Positions 26,304 to 34,403 of a stretch of 64,000 nt of DNA are shown piece by piece. A program made the position numbers and the translations under genes. Source of the stretch: Bradyrhizobium amphicarpaeae (GTDB taxonomy: Bacteria; Pseudomonadota; Alphaproteobacteria; Rhizobiales; Xanthobacteraceae); contig NZ_CP029426.2 of the NCBI RefSeq assembly GCF_002266435.3, positions 1,704,001 to 1,768,000 on the forward strand. The letters run 5' to 3'. Every line of letters begins with the position of its first letter. Within the stretch, counting starts at the first letter, position 1. Below the pieces are notes generated by a model. The model searched no databases and was not told the origin of the DNA. It was given only the letters and a program-made list of their open reading frames with translations.

Positions 26304-26597
26304 CACGCCTGCTCCGTATTTCGCATTGTGCAGGCGGGACCATAGAGGCGCGGATGGGCTTTCCGAAGCCGGAGGCCTTTTTTACGTTAACCGCCGGTTG
26401 AGTCTGAAGGCGAATGTGCGGGATCGGCGGCCACGGGCCGACGCAAGGCCCTCTGGAGTGCAGTCCTGCGCTATGATGCGCAGAATGAGAATTGTGGGCG
26501 AATTCATACTTAATCCCTGGAGATCATGACCAATATTGTTTGCGCATCACAACGCGCCTAATATTCCATCAGGCAATTTCGGGGGCTCGAACAAGTC
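26304..26597. other. Divergent intergenic region, no gene seen
   Basis: About 290 bases between an acyltransferase (left) and a response regulator (right). It contains one T-rich run near 26378-26386 and an AT-rich stretch at 26520-26575. No convincing promoter box, palindrome or reading frame was recognised. Confidence 0.4.
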
Positions 26598-27434
26598 GTG
26601 AATGTCCGTTCACATGACAGCGCGTTGCGCGGTGACTTGAATCTCCAAGGCGGGCCGCAGGCCATCCAAGGCGGGTCCCAGGCACACAGGACACCCAAGA
26701 CCGTGGCTGATTCCGCACTTAAGGAGTTGCGTCCCGCCGGCCGCGAACGGCTGATCGTCGTCGAGGACGATCCGGTGACGCGGACCATGCTGGTCGGCTA
26801 TTTCAGCGAGAACAATTTCGACGTGATCGGCGCCAGCTCCTGCGCGGAGTGCCGCCAGGCATTGCGCGCGCGCACCGATCTCATCTTCCTCGACGTGCAG
26901 CTGCCTGACGGTGACGGCTTCGAGCTCGCCAAGGAGATCCAGGCGACCAGCAACGCGGGCATCATCTTCGTGACGCGCCGCGACACCGACGTCGATCGCA
27001 TCCTCGGTCTCGAGATCGCCGGCGACCATTACGTCACCAAGCCGATCAATCTGCGCGACCTGCTCGCGCGCGCCCGCAGTGTGCTGCGGCGGCGTTCGCT
27101 CGACCGCAAGGCAGCCCGCAATCACAACTCGATCGCCTTTGGCGACTGGATCATCGACCTGACCCGGCGCGAATTGCTCGGCGGCGATGGCAAGCCGGTG
27201 TCGCTGACGCGCGCCGAATTCGATCTGCTCGCGGCGCTGGTCGGTGCCGACGGACGGCCGCTCAGCCGCGATTATCTGATCGAGGTCGTCAGCAACCGCC
27301 AGGCCGAAGTCGACATCCGCACCGTCGATGCGCTGGTGGCGCGGCTGCGCCGCAAGCTCGTCGGCAGCGGCACGCCCGTGATCGCGACCGTCACCGGCGT
27401 CGGCTACAAGCTCGCGCTCAGCGAGCGGCTGTAG
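26598..27434 (+). CDS. OmpR/TorR-type two-component response regulator
   Basis: A 278-residue DNA-binding response regulator if started at the GTG at 26598; the first ~45 residues are unlike the family and a GTG at 26703 is a reasonable alternative start (about 243 residues, the usual OmpR-family length). Receiver domain: acidic pair Asp57-Asp58 in VVEDDPVT, phosphorylation site Asp99 in FLDVQLPDGDG, conserved Thr in FVTRR and Lys148 in YVTKPINLRDLLAR. The C-terminal winged helix runs from about residue 175 (LTRAEFDLLAALV, RTVDALVARLRRKL, VTGVGYKL). No partner histidine kinase is adjacent, so it is an orphan regulator here. Its targets are unknown. Confidence 0.85.
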   Translation: MNVRSHDSALRGDLNLQGGPQAIQGGSQAHRTPKTVADSALKELRPAGRERLIVVEDDPVTRTMLVGYFSENNFDVIGASSCAECRQALRARTDLIFLDVQLPDGDGFELAKEIQATSNAGIIFVTRRDTDVDRILGLEIAGDHYVTKPINLRDLLARARSVLRRRSLDRKAARNHNSIAFGDWIIDLTRRELLGGDGKPVSLTRAEFDLLAALVGADGRPLSRDYLIEVVSNRQAEVDIRTVDALVARLRRKLVGSGTPVIATVTGVGYKLALSERL

Positions 27435-27437
27435 AAA

Positions 27438-28202
27438 TCAACGCGACGCCACGCGCTTCCATCGTGCTTCGATGCGCGCCTTGATCTGGCTGATCCTGGC
27501 CTCGTGCGCGGCCCAATAGGCACGGCTGGCGGCCGCGGTGCCCTGACGATAGCGGGCATAGACCGTTTTGGGCTGCGCCGACAGCTTCGGGCGGCTCGCC
27601 GGTTTGGTCGAAGGGGCTGCCACGGCAACAGCCGTAACCGGGGGCGCCGGTTCCGGAGCAGCCGCAGCTTCGGTCGACAACGCCTTCGAGTTCATGGCGA
27701 CAAGACGGTTGCGCGCCCGGTTGCAATAGACCTGCGACCGCGCGGTCATCGCTTCCTCGCCATGGCCGGCCCGGTATTTCATGAGGGCACGGCAGATGTC
27801 CCCGCCGGCCAGGCGCCAGGCCCGGCTGAGATAAAGCACCCCATAATGAATGTTGATGTCGGGTTCGGCGAGTTCCGCATCACTGCCCCGGAATCCCAGC
27901 ATCGCCGCCGTCTCGGGGCGCACCTGCATCAGGCCGATTTCGCCGACGCTGCCGATCACGGCCGAATTGTAGCCGCTTTCGACGAAGACGACCGCCTCGG
28001 CGATATCGGCCGGTAAATTGGTGCTTGCGGTTTCTCGCTCGATGATCTTCCGGATCGTGGCCCGGGATGACGGCGTTTCGCCGGCGCCGAGCTCCGTGTT
28101 GCCGTCTCCGGCGTGCGCGCAGAGCGGAGCCGACAACAGCAGGACCACCGCCACGTGTCGCCACGTCGCGCCGAGACAGAAGCATGCCCGATCCCACAGC
28201 AT
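27438..28202 (-). CDS. Secreted lytic transglycosylase (SLT domain)
   Basis: A 254-residue protein starting at the ATG at 28202 (GGAG close upstream), with a signal peptide over about residues 14-31 (VAVVLLLSAPLCAHA). The soluble lytic transglycosylase domain occupies about residues 48-165: VVFVESGYN puts the catalytic Glu at residue 75, followed by GEIGLMQVRPETA and the ALMKYRAGHGEE block. The C-terminal ~85 residues are Ala/Pro-rich then basic and helical. Such enzymes cleave peptidoglycan between MurNAc and GlcNAc, often to let secretion or envelope machinery through. The gene is convergent with the response regulator gene (3 bases between stops). Confidence 0.85.
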   Translation of the reverse strand: MLWDRACFCLGATWRHVAVVLLLSAPLCAHAGDGNTELGAGETPSSRATIRKIIERETASTNLPADIAEAVVFVESGYNSAVIGSVGEIGLMQVRPETAAMLGFRGSDAELAEPDINIHYGVLYLSRAWRLAGGDICRALMKYRAGHGEEAMTARSQVYCNRARNRLVAMNSKALSTEAAAAPEPAPPVTAVAVAAPSTKPASRPKLSAQPKTVYARYRQGTAAASRAYWAAHEARISQIKARIEARWKRVASR

Positions 28203-28252
28203 GGCTCCGTCATAGAGTGCCCGAGTTAACAAACGGCTCCGACGCACGGCGG

Positions 28253-29389
28253 CTAGCGCGCGCGGGCGCTCTGGTCGGTGGACGTCGCTGGCGCGGGTTC
28301 GGCCAGCCGGTCGTCGATCGCATAGAGCGTGCAGGTGGGCGACCATTTCATGCAGGCCGCCAGCGAGTCGCGCCGGGCCTCGTCGGCCGTGATGTGCCCC
28401 GAGCGCCAGCCATAGCCGCCATTCGGCGACACGGCGAACGCCTTGTGCGGCAGCATGCTGGCGAGATAGCGCGCGAACTCAGTCCGCGCGGCCTCGTTGA
28501 GCTGGCGCGGCGGCGGCAGCGGGTCGGGCGGGCTCAGGATGTCGCGGCCGAGCAGGCCGCGCTCGCGCAGGAACATATCGACATAGGGCGTCCATTGCGG
28601 ACGGCTCGCCACCGAATAAAGGTAGTGGCCGTCGTCGCCGAACGGCGGCGCCGCGATGAACGTCGCGTTGCCGCCACCGGCGCGAAATCCGTCATGGAGG
28701 CGGCGCGCGAGGTCGGGGCCGAAATACGAATCGTTGGTGGCATAGACCCAGAGCATCGGCACGCGCGAGGTCTTGCCGAAGGCGGCGAAGGCCTGCACCA
28801 GCCCGTCGGGATTGCAGACGTCGTCGTCGTCGCGCGAGCCGCGGCCGCCGGCGAAGCTGATGGCGGCGGCAAGACCCGCCGGCGCCTGCGCGGTGAGCGC
28901 GACCGTTGCGAGCCCGCCGGCGGAATGGCCGGCCGCGATCATGCCCGTCGTCGTGACGTCGGCCCGGCGCGCCATCGCATCGATCGCGGCGCGCAGGTCG
29001 GCAACCGCGACCGCGGCTGCGGGCAGATAGGCGGCCTTCGCGCAGCCGCCGACGCTGTCGACGCGTCCGCCGGGCGAGGTGCCGTAGCCGCGCCGCATCA
29101 GGATCAGCGCCGCAAAGCCGCGCCGGGCATATTCGAGCGCGATGCCGTAATATCGGTGCGCGGACATCGTCGCGCGGTCGTCGAAGCTGCGCGGCGAGCC
29201 GTGGCTCAGCAGCGCCAGCGGATAGCGCTTCGTCCCCGCCGGGCGGACCAGAAAGGCCTCCAGCCCCTGCGGCCCGGCCTCTGCCATGGGGATGCGCAGA
29301 TCCTCGGTGTAGAACTCCGCGGCTCGCGCCGGCGCATCGGCCACGACGAGGCCGGCGATCAGCAGCAGGAGCTTGCGCCAAGGGATCAT
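28253..29389 (-). CDS. Secreted alpha/beta hydrolase (dienelactone-hydrolase-like)
   Basis: A 378-residue protein from the ATG at 29389, with a signal peptide (LLLLIAGLVVADAPARA, residues 7-23). The alpha/beta hydrolase core shows nucleophile Ser156 in GHSAGG, a likely acid Asp220 in ATNDSYFG and likely His255 in DDGHYLY. An oxyanion-type LLSHGSP motif is near residue 62. The C-terminal ~100 residues are a separate region with WSPTC near the end and no motif I recognise. The protein probably hydrolyses an ester or peptide in the periplasm; the substrate is unknown. It follows the same direction as the transglycosylase gene but 50 bases apart, so co-transcription is possible. Confidence 0.75.
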   Translation of the reverse strand: MIPWRKLLLLIAGLVVADAPARAAEFYTEDLRIPMAEAGPQGLEAFLVRPAGTKRYPLALLSHGSPRSFDDRATMSAHRYYGIALEYARRGFAALILMRRGYGTSPGGRVDSVGGCAKAAYLPAAAVAVADLRAAIDAMARRADVTTTGMIAAGHSAGGLATVALTAQAPAGLAAAISFAGGRGSRDDDDVCNPDGLVQAFAAFGKTSRVPMLWVYATNDSYFGPDLARRLHDGFRAGGGNATFIAAPPFGDDGHYLYSVASRPQWTPYVDMFLRERGLLGRDILSPPDPLPPPRQLNEAARTEFARYLASMLPHKAFAVSPNGGYGWRSGHITADEARRDSLAACMKWSPTCTLYAIDDRLAEPAPATSTDQSARAR

Positions 29390-29432
29390 GGGACGATTCG
29401 ACAGGGTTACGCACGTGGAGCATAGCACGTCC

Positions 29433-29503
29433 CGTAGCCCGGATGAGCGAAGCGACATCCGGGGCGGATAGTCCCCGCACATCGCTTCGCTCACGCGGGC
29501 GAC
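29433..29503. repeat. Palindromic intergenic repeat (GTAGCCCGGAT family)
   Basis: TGAGCGAAGCGA near 29444 and TCGCTTCGCTCA near 29483 are perfect 12-base inverted arms inside a longer imperfect hairpin starting CGTAGCCCGGATGAGCG. It belongs to the same family as the element at 63299-63383. It lies in the divergent region upstream of pgm. Confidence 0.65.
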
Positions 29504-29615
29504 GGGCAATCCCCAAGGAACGCCTTCCCCACCGCGGGTGTTGTGCCCTTGGCGGGGGCTTGGCCGATGCTATGGTGTCGCGCGATCTCTGTAAGACAGG
29601 ACGAGGATATTTTCA

Positions 29616-31262
29616 GTGGCTGATGTTCATCCCGGGGCGGGCAAGCAGGCTTCGCCGGACGCGCTCACCAACATTCCGCGGCTGGTGACGGCCTATTTCG
29701 CCGGCAAGCCCGATGTCGCGGATCCCGCGCAGCGCGTGGCGTTCGGCACCTCCGGTCATCGCGGCACGTCCTTCAAGAACACTTTCAACGAGGGCCACAT
29801 CCTCGCGACCACGCAGGCGATCTGCGACCATCGCAAGGAAAAAGGCCTGAGCGGCCCGCTGTTCATCGGCATCGACACCCACGCGCTGGCCGAGCCGGCG
29901 CTGGTCAGTGCCGTCGAGGTGTTCGCCGCCAACGGCGTCGACATCATGATCGACAAGGACGGCGGCTACACGCCGACGCCCGTCATCTCTCATGCGATCC
30001 TCACCTACAACAAGGGCCGCACCAGCGGCCTTGCCGACGGCGTCGTCATCACGCCCTCGCACAATCCCCCGGAGGACGGCGGCTACAAGTACAATCCGCC
30101 GCATGGCGGCCCGGCCGACACCGATGTCACCGGCGTGGTCGAGAAGCGCGCCAACGCCTATCTCGCCGACGGCCTCAAGGGCGTAAAGCGTATCGACTAT
30201 GCCAAGGCGCTGAAATCGTCGAACGTCCACGCCTATGATTTCGTCACGCCGTACGTCGCCGATCTCGGCAACGTCCTCGATCTCGACCTCATCAAATCCG
30301 CCGGCATCAATATCGGCATCGACCCGCTCGGCGGCGCCGCCGTGCATTACTGGCATCCGATCATCGAGCGCTACGGCCTGAAGGCCACCGTCGTGAACGA
30401 GGCGATCGACCCGACCTTCCGTTTCATGACACTGGACTGGGACGGCAAGATCCGCATGGACTGCTCCTCGCCCTACGCCATGGCGAGCCTGATCGCGATG
30501 CGCGACCGTTTCGACGTCGCCTTTGCCAACGACACCGACGCCGACCGCCACGGCATCGTCACCCGCACCGGCGGCCTGATGAATCCGAACCATTATCTGG
30601 CGACCGCGATCTCCTATTTGTTCGCGCACCGTCCCAATTGGGGCAAGGACGCCGCGATCGGCAAGACCGTGGTGTCGAGCTCGATCATCGATCGCGTCGC
30701 CAAGAAACTCGGTCGCAAGCTGGTGGAGACGCCGGTCGGCTTCAAATGGTTCGTCGACGGTCTCCTCACCGGCGGCTTCGGCTTCGGCGGCGAGGAGAGT
30801 GCAGGGGCCTCGTTCCTGCGCCGTGACGGCGGCGTGTGGACCACCGACAAGGACGGTGTCATCCTCGGCCTGCTCGCCGCCGAGATCATGGCGAAGACCG
30901 GCCGTGATCCCAGTCAGCTCTTCAATGATCTCACCGCCGAGTTCGGCGTGCCGCATTACGCCCGCATCGACGTCGCCGCGACCGGGCCGCAGAAGAACAT
31001 CTTGAAGTCAGTCACGCCCGAGCAGCTCGGCCTGAAGGACCTCGCCGGCGATCCCGTCCGCGCCACGCTGAGCAAGGCGCCCGGCAACGGCCAGCCGTTC
31101 GGCGGCATCAAGGTCGAGACGGATTACGGCTGGTTCGCCGCGCGGCCGTCGGGGACGGAAGATGTGTACAAGATCTACGCGGAGAGTTTCCGCAGCACCG
31201 AGCACCTGATGCGGATTCAGGAAGAGGCCAAGGCGGGCCTGGCCAAGGTGTTCGGGGCGTAG
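29616..31262 (+). CDS. pgm: Phosphoglucomutase, alpha-D-glucose specific
   Basis: A 548-residue enzyme, the size of E. coli Pgm (546), interconverting glucose-6-phosphate and glucose-1-phosphate in the cytoplasm. The GTG start at 29616 is preceded by GACGAGG. Signatures: [10 protein letters not shown] at residue 43, the active-site phosphoserine Ser148 in [14 protein letters not shown], the metal-binding loop NDTDADRHG near residue 308, the sugar-binding GEESAG near residue 390 and the phosphate-binding [12 protein letters not shown] near the C-terminus. Glucose-1-phosphate feeds UDP- and dTDP-sugars, so this gene is a natural neighbour of the EPS locus, though it has its own promoter region. 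Confidence 0.95.
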   Translation: MADVHPGAGKQASPDALTNIPRLVTAYFAGKPDVADPAQRVAFGTSGHRGTSFKNTFNEGHILATTQAICDHRKEKGLSGPLFIGIDTHALAEPALVSAVEVFAANGVDIMIDKDGGYTPTPVISHAILTYNKGRTSGLADGVVITPSHNPPEDGGYKYNPPHGGPADTDVTGVVEKRANAYLADGLKGVKRIDYAKALKSSNVHAYDFVTPYVADLGNVLDLDLIKSAGINIGIDPLGGAAVHYWHPIIERYGLKATVVNEAIDPTFRFMTLDWDGKIRMDCSSPYAMASLIAMRDRFDVAFANDTDADRHGIVTRTGGLMNPNHYLATAISYLFAHRPNWGKDAAIGKTVVSSSIIDRVAKKLGRKLVETPVGFKWFVDGLLTGGFGFGGEESAGASFLRRDGGVWTTDKDGVILGLLAAEIMAKTGRDPSQLFNDLTAEFGVPHYARIDVAATGPQKNILKSVTPEQLGLKDLAGDPVRATLSKAPGNGQPFGGIKVETDYGWFAARPSGTEDVYKIYAESFRSTEHLMRIQEEAKAGLAKVFGA

Positions 31263-31317
31263 TTGCCGAATCTGCTCCATCTCTTCCTCCCCAAAGAGAG
31301 AGCCCCACTCACACTGT

Positions 31318-31419
31318 CATTCCCCGCGAAGGCGGGGAAGCCAGTACGCGGTGGCCTTGATTTTGGTGCACGCGACGCCCGCCACGGCGTACTGGATCGC
31401 CCGCCTTCGCGGGCGATGA
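31318..31419. repeat. Composite palindromic intergenic repeat with two GC hairpins
   Basis: The outer arms contain CCAGTACGC and GCGTACTGG, and each arm carries its own hairpin (CCCCGC-GAAG-GCGGGG at 31322-31337, and CGCCCGCCTTCGCGGGCG in the right arm). This 102-base arrangement is a known style of dispersed repeat in Bradyrhizobium and relatives. It follows pgm, and may end its transcript. Confidence 0.7.
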
Positions 31420-31432
31420 GATCAAGTAAGCC

Positions 31433-31440
31433 TGTATACA
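31433..31440. promoter_or_regulatory. TGTATACA palindrome, putative distal operator for the GntR regulator
   Basis: A perfect 8-base palindrome 114 bases upstream of the oxygenase start. GntR-FCD regulators commonly bind palindromes centred on GTATAC/GTNNNAC. An identical box lies 74 bases downstream. Confidence 0.45.
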
Positions 31441-31506
31441 CAAACTCAATAAGAGGTATTATAGTAAGCATTTCGAGTGCTTGAAACTCTTGGCAACCCG
31501 CTTTAT

Positions 31507-31514
31507 TGTATACA
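31507..31514. promoter_or_regulatory. TGTATACA palindrome, putative proximal operator for the GntR regulator
   Basis: The second copy of TGTATACA, within TTGTATACATAACGCATACAA (a half-site GCATACA follows directly). It is 33 bases upstream of the oxygenase start codon, in an AT-rich promoter stretch where a bound repressor would block transcription. Confidence 0.5.
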
Positions 31515-31546
31515 TAACGCATACAAAACACGTGGGAGTGAGACCG

Positions 31547-32596
31547 ATGACAAAGCCCTTTCCCATGAACGCCTGGTACGCCGCGGCCTGGGACGCGGAC
31601 GTGAAAGCTGCGCTGCTGCCGCGAACGATCTGCGGCAAGCATGTCGTGATGTACCGCAAGGCCGATGGCTCGGTCGCCGCGCTCGAGGACGCCTGCTGGC
31701 ACCGCCTGGTGCCGCTGTCCAAGGGCCGGCTCGAAGGCGACACCGTCGTCTGCGGCTATCACGGCCTCAAATACAACGCGCAGGGCCGCTGCACCTTCAT
31801 GCCCTCGCAGGAGACCATCAACCCGTCGGCCTGCGTGCGCGCCTATCCCGTGGTCGAGCGCCACCGCTACATCTGGCTCTGGATGGGCGATCCCGCGCTG
31901 GCCGATCCCGCGCTCGTCCCCGACATGCACTGGAACCACGATCCCGCCTGGGCCGGCGACGGCAAGACCATCCATGTCAAATGCGACTACCGCCTCGTGC
32001 TCGACAATCTCATGGACCTCACCCATGAGACCTTCGTGCACGGCTCCTCCATCGGAAACGAGGCGGTCGCCGAAGCGCCGTTCGACGTCACCCATGGCGA
32101 GAAGACGGTGACGGTGACGCGCTGGATGCGGAACATCGAGCCGCCGCCGTTCTGGGCCAGGCAACTCGGCAGGACCGGCCCCGTCGATCGCTGGCAGATC
32201 ATCCGCTTCGAAGCCCCGTGCACCATCGCCATCGACGTCGGCGTGGCGCCAACGGGCACCGGCGCGCCGGAAGGCGACCGTTCGCAGGGCGTCAACGGCT
32301 TCGTGCTCAACACCATCACGCCCGAGACCGAGAAGACCTGCCACTATTTCTGGGCCTTCGTGCGCAACTACCAGCTCGGCGAGCAGCGCATCACCTCCGA
32401 GATCCGCGAAGGCGTCTCCGGCATCTTCCGCGAGGACGAATTGATCCTCGAAGCGCAGCAGCGCGCCATGGACGAGAACCCGGATCGCATCTTCTACAAC
32501 CTCAATATCGACGCCGGTGCGATGTGGTCGCGCAAGCTGATCGACAGGATGGTGGCGAAGGAAACCGCGCCGCAGCGCCTCCAGGCGGCGGAGTAG
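31547..32596 (+). CDS. Rieske non-heme iron aromatic oxygenase, VanA-like (oxygenase subunit)
   Basis: A 349-residue terminal oxygenase, about the length of vanillate O-demethylase VanA. The ATG at 31547 has GGGAG upstream; an earlier in-frame ATG at 31481 lies in promoter DNA. Rieske [2Fe-2S] ligands: Cys50, His52, Cys69, His72 (CWH...CGYH). The mononuclear iron site is in DLTHETFVHGS: His160 and His165, with a further Asp ligand outside this stretch. Such enzymes O-demethylate or hydroxylate aromatic acids using electrons from a VanB-type reductase, which is encoded two genes downstream. The substrate is not certain: vanillate, other methoxybenzoates and dicamba-like compounds are all possible. 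Operon order is oxygenase, GntR regulator, reductase. Confidence 0.87.
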   Translation: MTKPFPMNAWYAAAWDADVKAALLPRTICGKHVVMYRKADGSVAALEDACWHRLVPLSKGRLEGDTVVCGYHGLKYNAQGRCTFMPSQETINPSACVRAYPVVERHRYIWLWMGDPALADPALVPDMHWNHDPAWAGDGKTIHVKCDYRLVLDNLMDLTHETFVHGSSIGNEAVAEAPFDVTHGEKTVTVTRWMRNIEPPPFWARQLGRTGPVDRWQIIRFEAPCTIAIDVGVAPTGTGAPEGDRSQGVNGFVLNTITPETEKTCHYFWAFVRNYQLGEQRITSEIREGVSGIFREDELILEAQQRAMDENPDRIFYNLNIDAGAMWSRKLIDRMVAKETAPQRLQAAE

Positions 32597-32599
32597 ACC

Positions 32600-33352
32600 A
32601 TGGCCGAACGTGAGGTCGACCGCTCCGTCTCGCAGACCGTGAAGGCGCAGCTTGCGCTGCGCGACCAGATCCTGTCCGGCGCACTTCGGCCGGGCGAGCG
32701 CATCTCCGAGCTCCAGGCGGTGGAAACCACCGGGGCCTCGCGCACCCCGGTGCGCATGGCGCTGGTGCGGCTGGAGGAGGAGGGCCTGCTGGAGGCGATT
32801 CCCTCCGGTGGCTTCATGGTGAAAGCGTTCTCGGAGCGAGACATCTCGGATTCCATCGAGCTGCGCGGCACGCTCGAAGGGCTCGCTGCACGCTTCGCGG
32901 CCGAGCGCGGCGTCTCCGCGCGCGAGCTGGAGCCGCTGAAGGAGTGCCTGGCGGCGATCGACGAATTGTTGCGGCAGGTGCCGATCTCGATCGAAGCGTT
33001 CTCGTCCTATGTCGCGCTGAACGCGCGCTTCCACGCCCTGCTCACGGAATTGTCGCGCAGCCCGCCGCTGATCCGCCAGATCGATCGCGCCTCGGCGCTG
33101 CCGTTCGCATCCCCGAGCGGCTTCGTGATGGCGCAATCCGCGCTGCCCGAGGCGCAGCAGATCCTGATCATCGGCCAGGAGCACCACCGTGTCGTGATCG
33201 ACGCGATCGAGAACCGTGAAGGCGCGCGCGCCGAAGCCATCATGCGCGAGCACGCGCGGCTCGCGGTCCGCAATTTGCGGCTGGCGCTGCGCAACCGCAC
33301 CCATCTCGACCTCTTGCCGGCGCTCGCGCTGATCAAGACCGCAACCGATTGA
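32600..33352 (+). CDS. GntR-family (FCD domain) regulator of the aromatic oxygenase operon
   Basis: A 250-residue transcription factor, 3 bases after the oxygenase stop. The N-terminal winged helix (residues about 10-75) has the GntR pattern RDQILSGALRPGERISE, then SRTPVRMALVRLEEEGLL. The C-terminal all-helical FCD effector domain spans about residues 85-230 and contains the metal-binding-type residues of the family (RFHALL, EHHRVVIDAIE, HARLAVRNL). VanR of vanillate operons is in this family and acts as a repressor relieved by its aromatic ligand. The two TGTATACA boxes upstream of the operon are likely binding sites, giving autoregulation. It lies between the two enzyme genes, so it is co-expressed with them. 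Confidence 0.88.
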   Translation: MAEREVDRSVSQTVKAQLALRDQILSGALRPGERISELQAVETTGASRTPVRMALVRLEEEGLLEAIPSGGFMVKAFSERDISDSIELRGTLEGLAARFAAERGVSARELEPLKECLAAIDELLRQVPISIEAFSSYVALNARFHALLTELSRSPPLIRQIDRASALPFASPSGFVMAQSALPEAQQILIIGQEHHRVVIDAIENREGARAEAIMREHARLAVRNLRLALRNRTHLDLLPALALIKTATD

Positions 33353-33359
33353 GGACGCC

Positions 33360-34340
33360 ATGCGCTTCATCGAAACCTGGATTCCGGCAACGCTCGTCTC
33401 GACGCGCGATCTTGCTCCCGGCATCCGCGAATTCCTGATCCGGCCCGATCAGTTCGACGCCACCGCCTATCCGGTCGGCAGCCACATCAATGTCAGCGTG
33501 ACCATCGACGGCCTGCCGGAGACGCGGTCCTATTCGCTGGTTGGCGAAGCCATTTCGGCTGGCTTCAAGATCGCGGTGCGCCGCGCCGAGGATTCGCGCG
33601 GCGGCTCGCGCTACATGTGGCAGCTCGCGCCTGGCGCGCGGCTCGACATCACGCAGCCGGCCTCGCTGCTCGCGGTGGACTGGTCCCGCGAAAGTTATTG
33701 TTTGATCGCCGGCGGCATCGGCATCACGCCGATCCTCGGCGCCGCGCAGGCGCTGGCGCGGCGCGGGGTGGATGTCACGCTTCACTATGCGGTGCGCTCG
33801 CGCGCCGAGGCCGCCTATCTCGACGATCTCGCCACGCTGCTCGGCGATCGCCTGGTCGTTCATGCCGGCGATGAAGGCAAGCGGCTCGATCTCGACGCGG
33901 TGTGCGCGTCAATCCCCAAAGGCACGCTCGCGTTGTTCTGCGGTCCGATGCGCATGCTCGATGCCGCGCGCCACGCCTGGATCGGCGCGGGCCATCCGCT
34001 ACCCGATCTCCGCTACGAGACCTTCGGCTCCAGCGGTACGCTCCCGACCGAGCCGTTTCGCCTGCGCCTGAAGGGCTCGAATGTCGAGCTCGAGGTGCCA
34101 CGCGAACGCTCGATGCTGGATGTGCTCAATGCCAGCGGCCACGACGTGATGTATGACTGCAAGCGCGGCGAATGCGGCCTCTGCGCCATCGACGTGGTCG
34201 AGGTCGACGGCGAGATCGACCATCGCGATGTCTTCTTCAGCGATCATCAGAAAGAGAGCAACCAGAAGATCTGTGCTTGCGTCTCCCGCGCGCGGGGGAC
34301 GATCACCGTGGATACGCTGCTGCGGGCGGACGCGGTCTGA
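33360..34340 (+). CDS. VanB-like oxidoreductase (FMN/NAD domain plus plant-type [2Fe-2S] ferredoxin)
   Basis: A 326-residue class IA reductase (phthalate dioxygenase reductase/VanB family) that passes electrons from NAD(P)H through FMN and a C-terminal iron-sulfur cluster to the Rieske oxygenase. Residues 1-100 form the flavin-binding barrel (RSYSLVGEA), 105-225 the nucleotide domain (IAGGIGITPIL and FCGPMRMLDAA), and 235-326 the ferredoxin with CKRGECGLC and a distal ICAC. The start ATG lies 7 bases after the GntR stop. It completes the oxygenase-regulator-reductase operon. Electron donor preference is not determined. Confidence 0.9.
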   Translation: MRFIETWIPATLVSTRDLAPGIREFLIRPDQFDATAYPVGSHINVSVTIDGLPETRSYSLVGEAISAGFKIAVRRAEDSRGGSRYMWQLAPGARLDITQPASLLAVDWSRESYCLIAGGIGITPILGAAQALARRGVDVTLHYAVRSRAEAAYLDDLATLLGDRLVVHAGDEGKRLDLDAVCASIPKGTLALFCGPMRMLDAARHAWIGAGHPLPDLRYETFGSSGTLPTEPFRLRLKGSNVELEVPRERSMLDVLNASGHDVMYDCKRGECGLCAIDVVEVDGEIDHRDVFFSDHQKESNQKICACVSRARGTITVDTLLRADAV

Positions 34341-34403
34341 GGCGACCTCCGGATCGAGCACGTTTCCGGGCTACGAACCGCGAAGGGGGGCCGCACGAAA
34401 AAC

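Noticed and set aside
31217..33424. 735-codon leftward frame antisense to the oxygenase-GntR region
   Set aside because: Runs across two well-supported genes and a promoter; composition typical of a GC-rich shadow.
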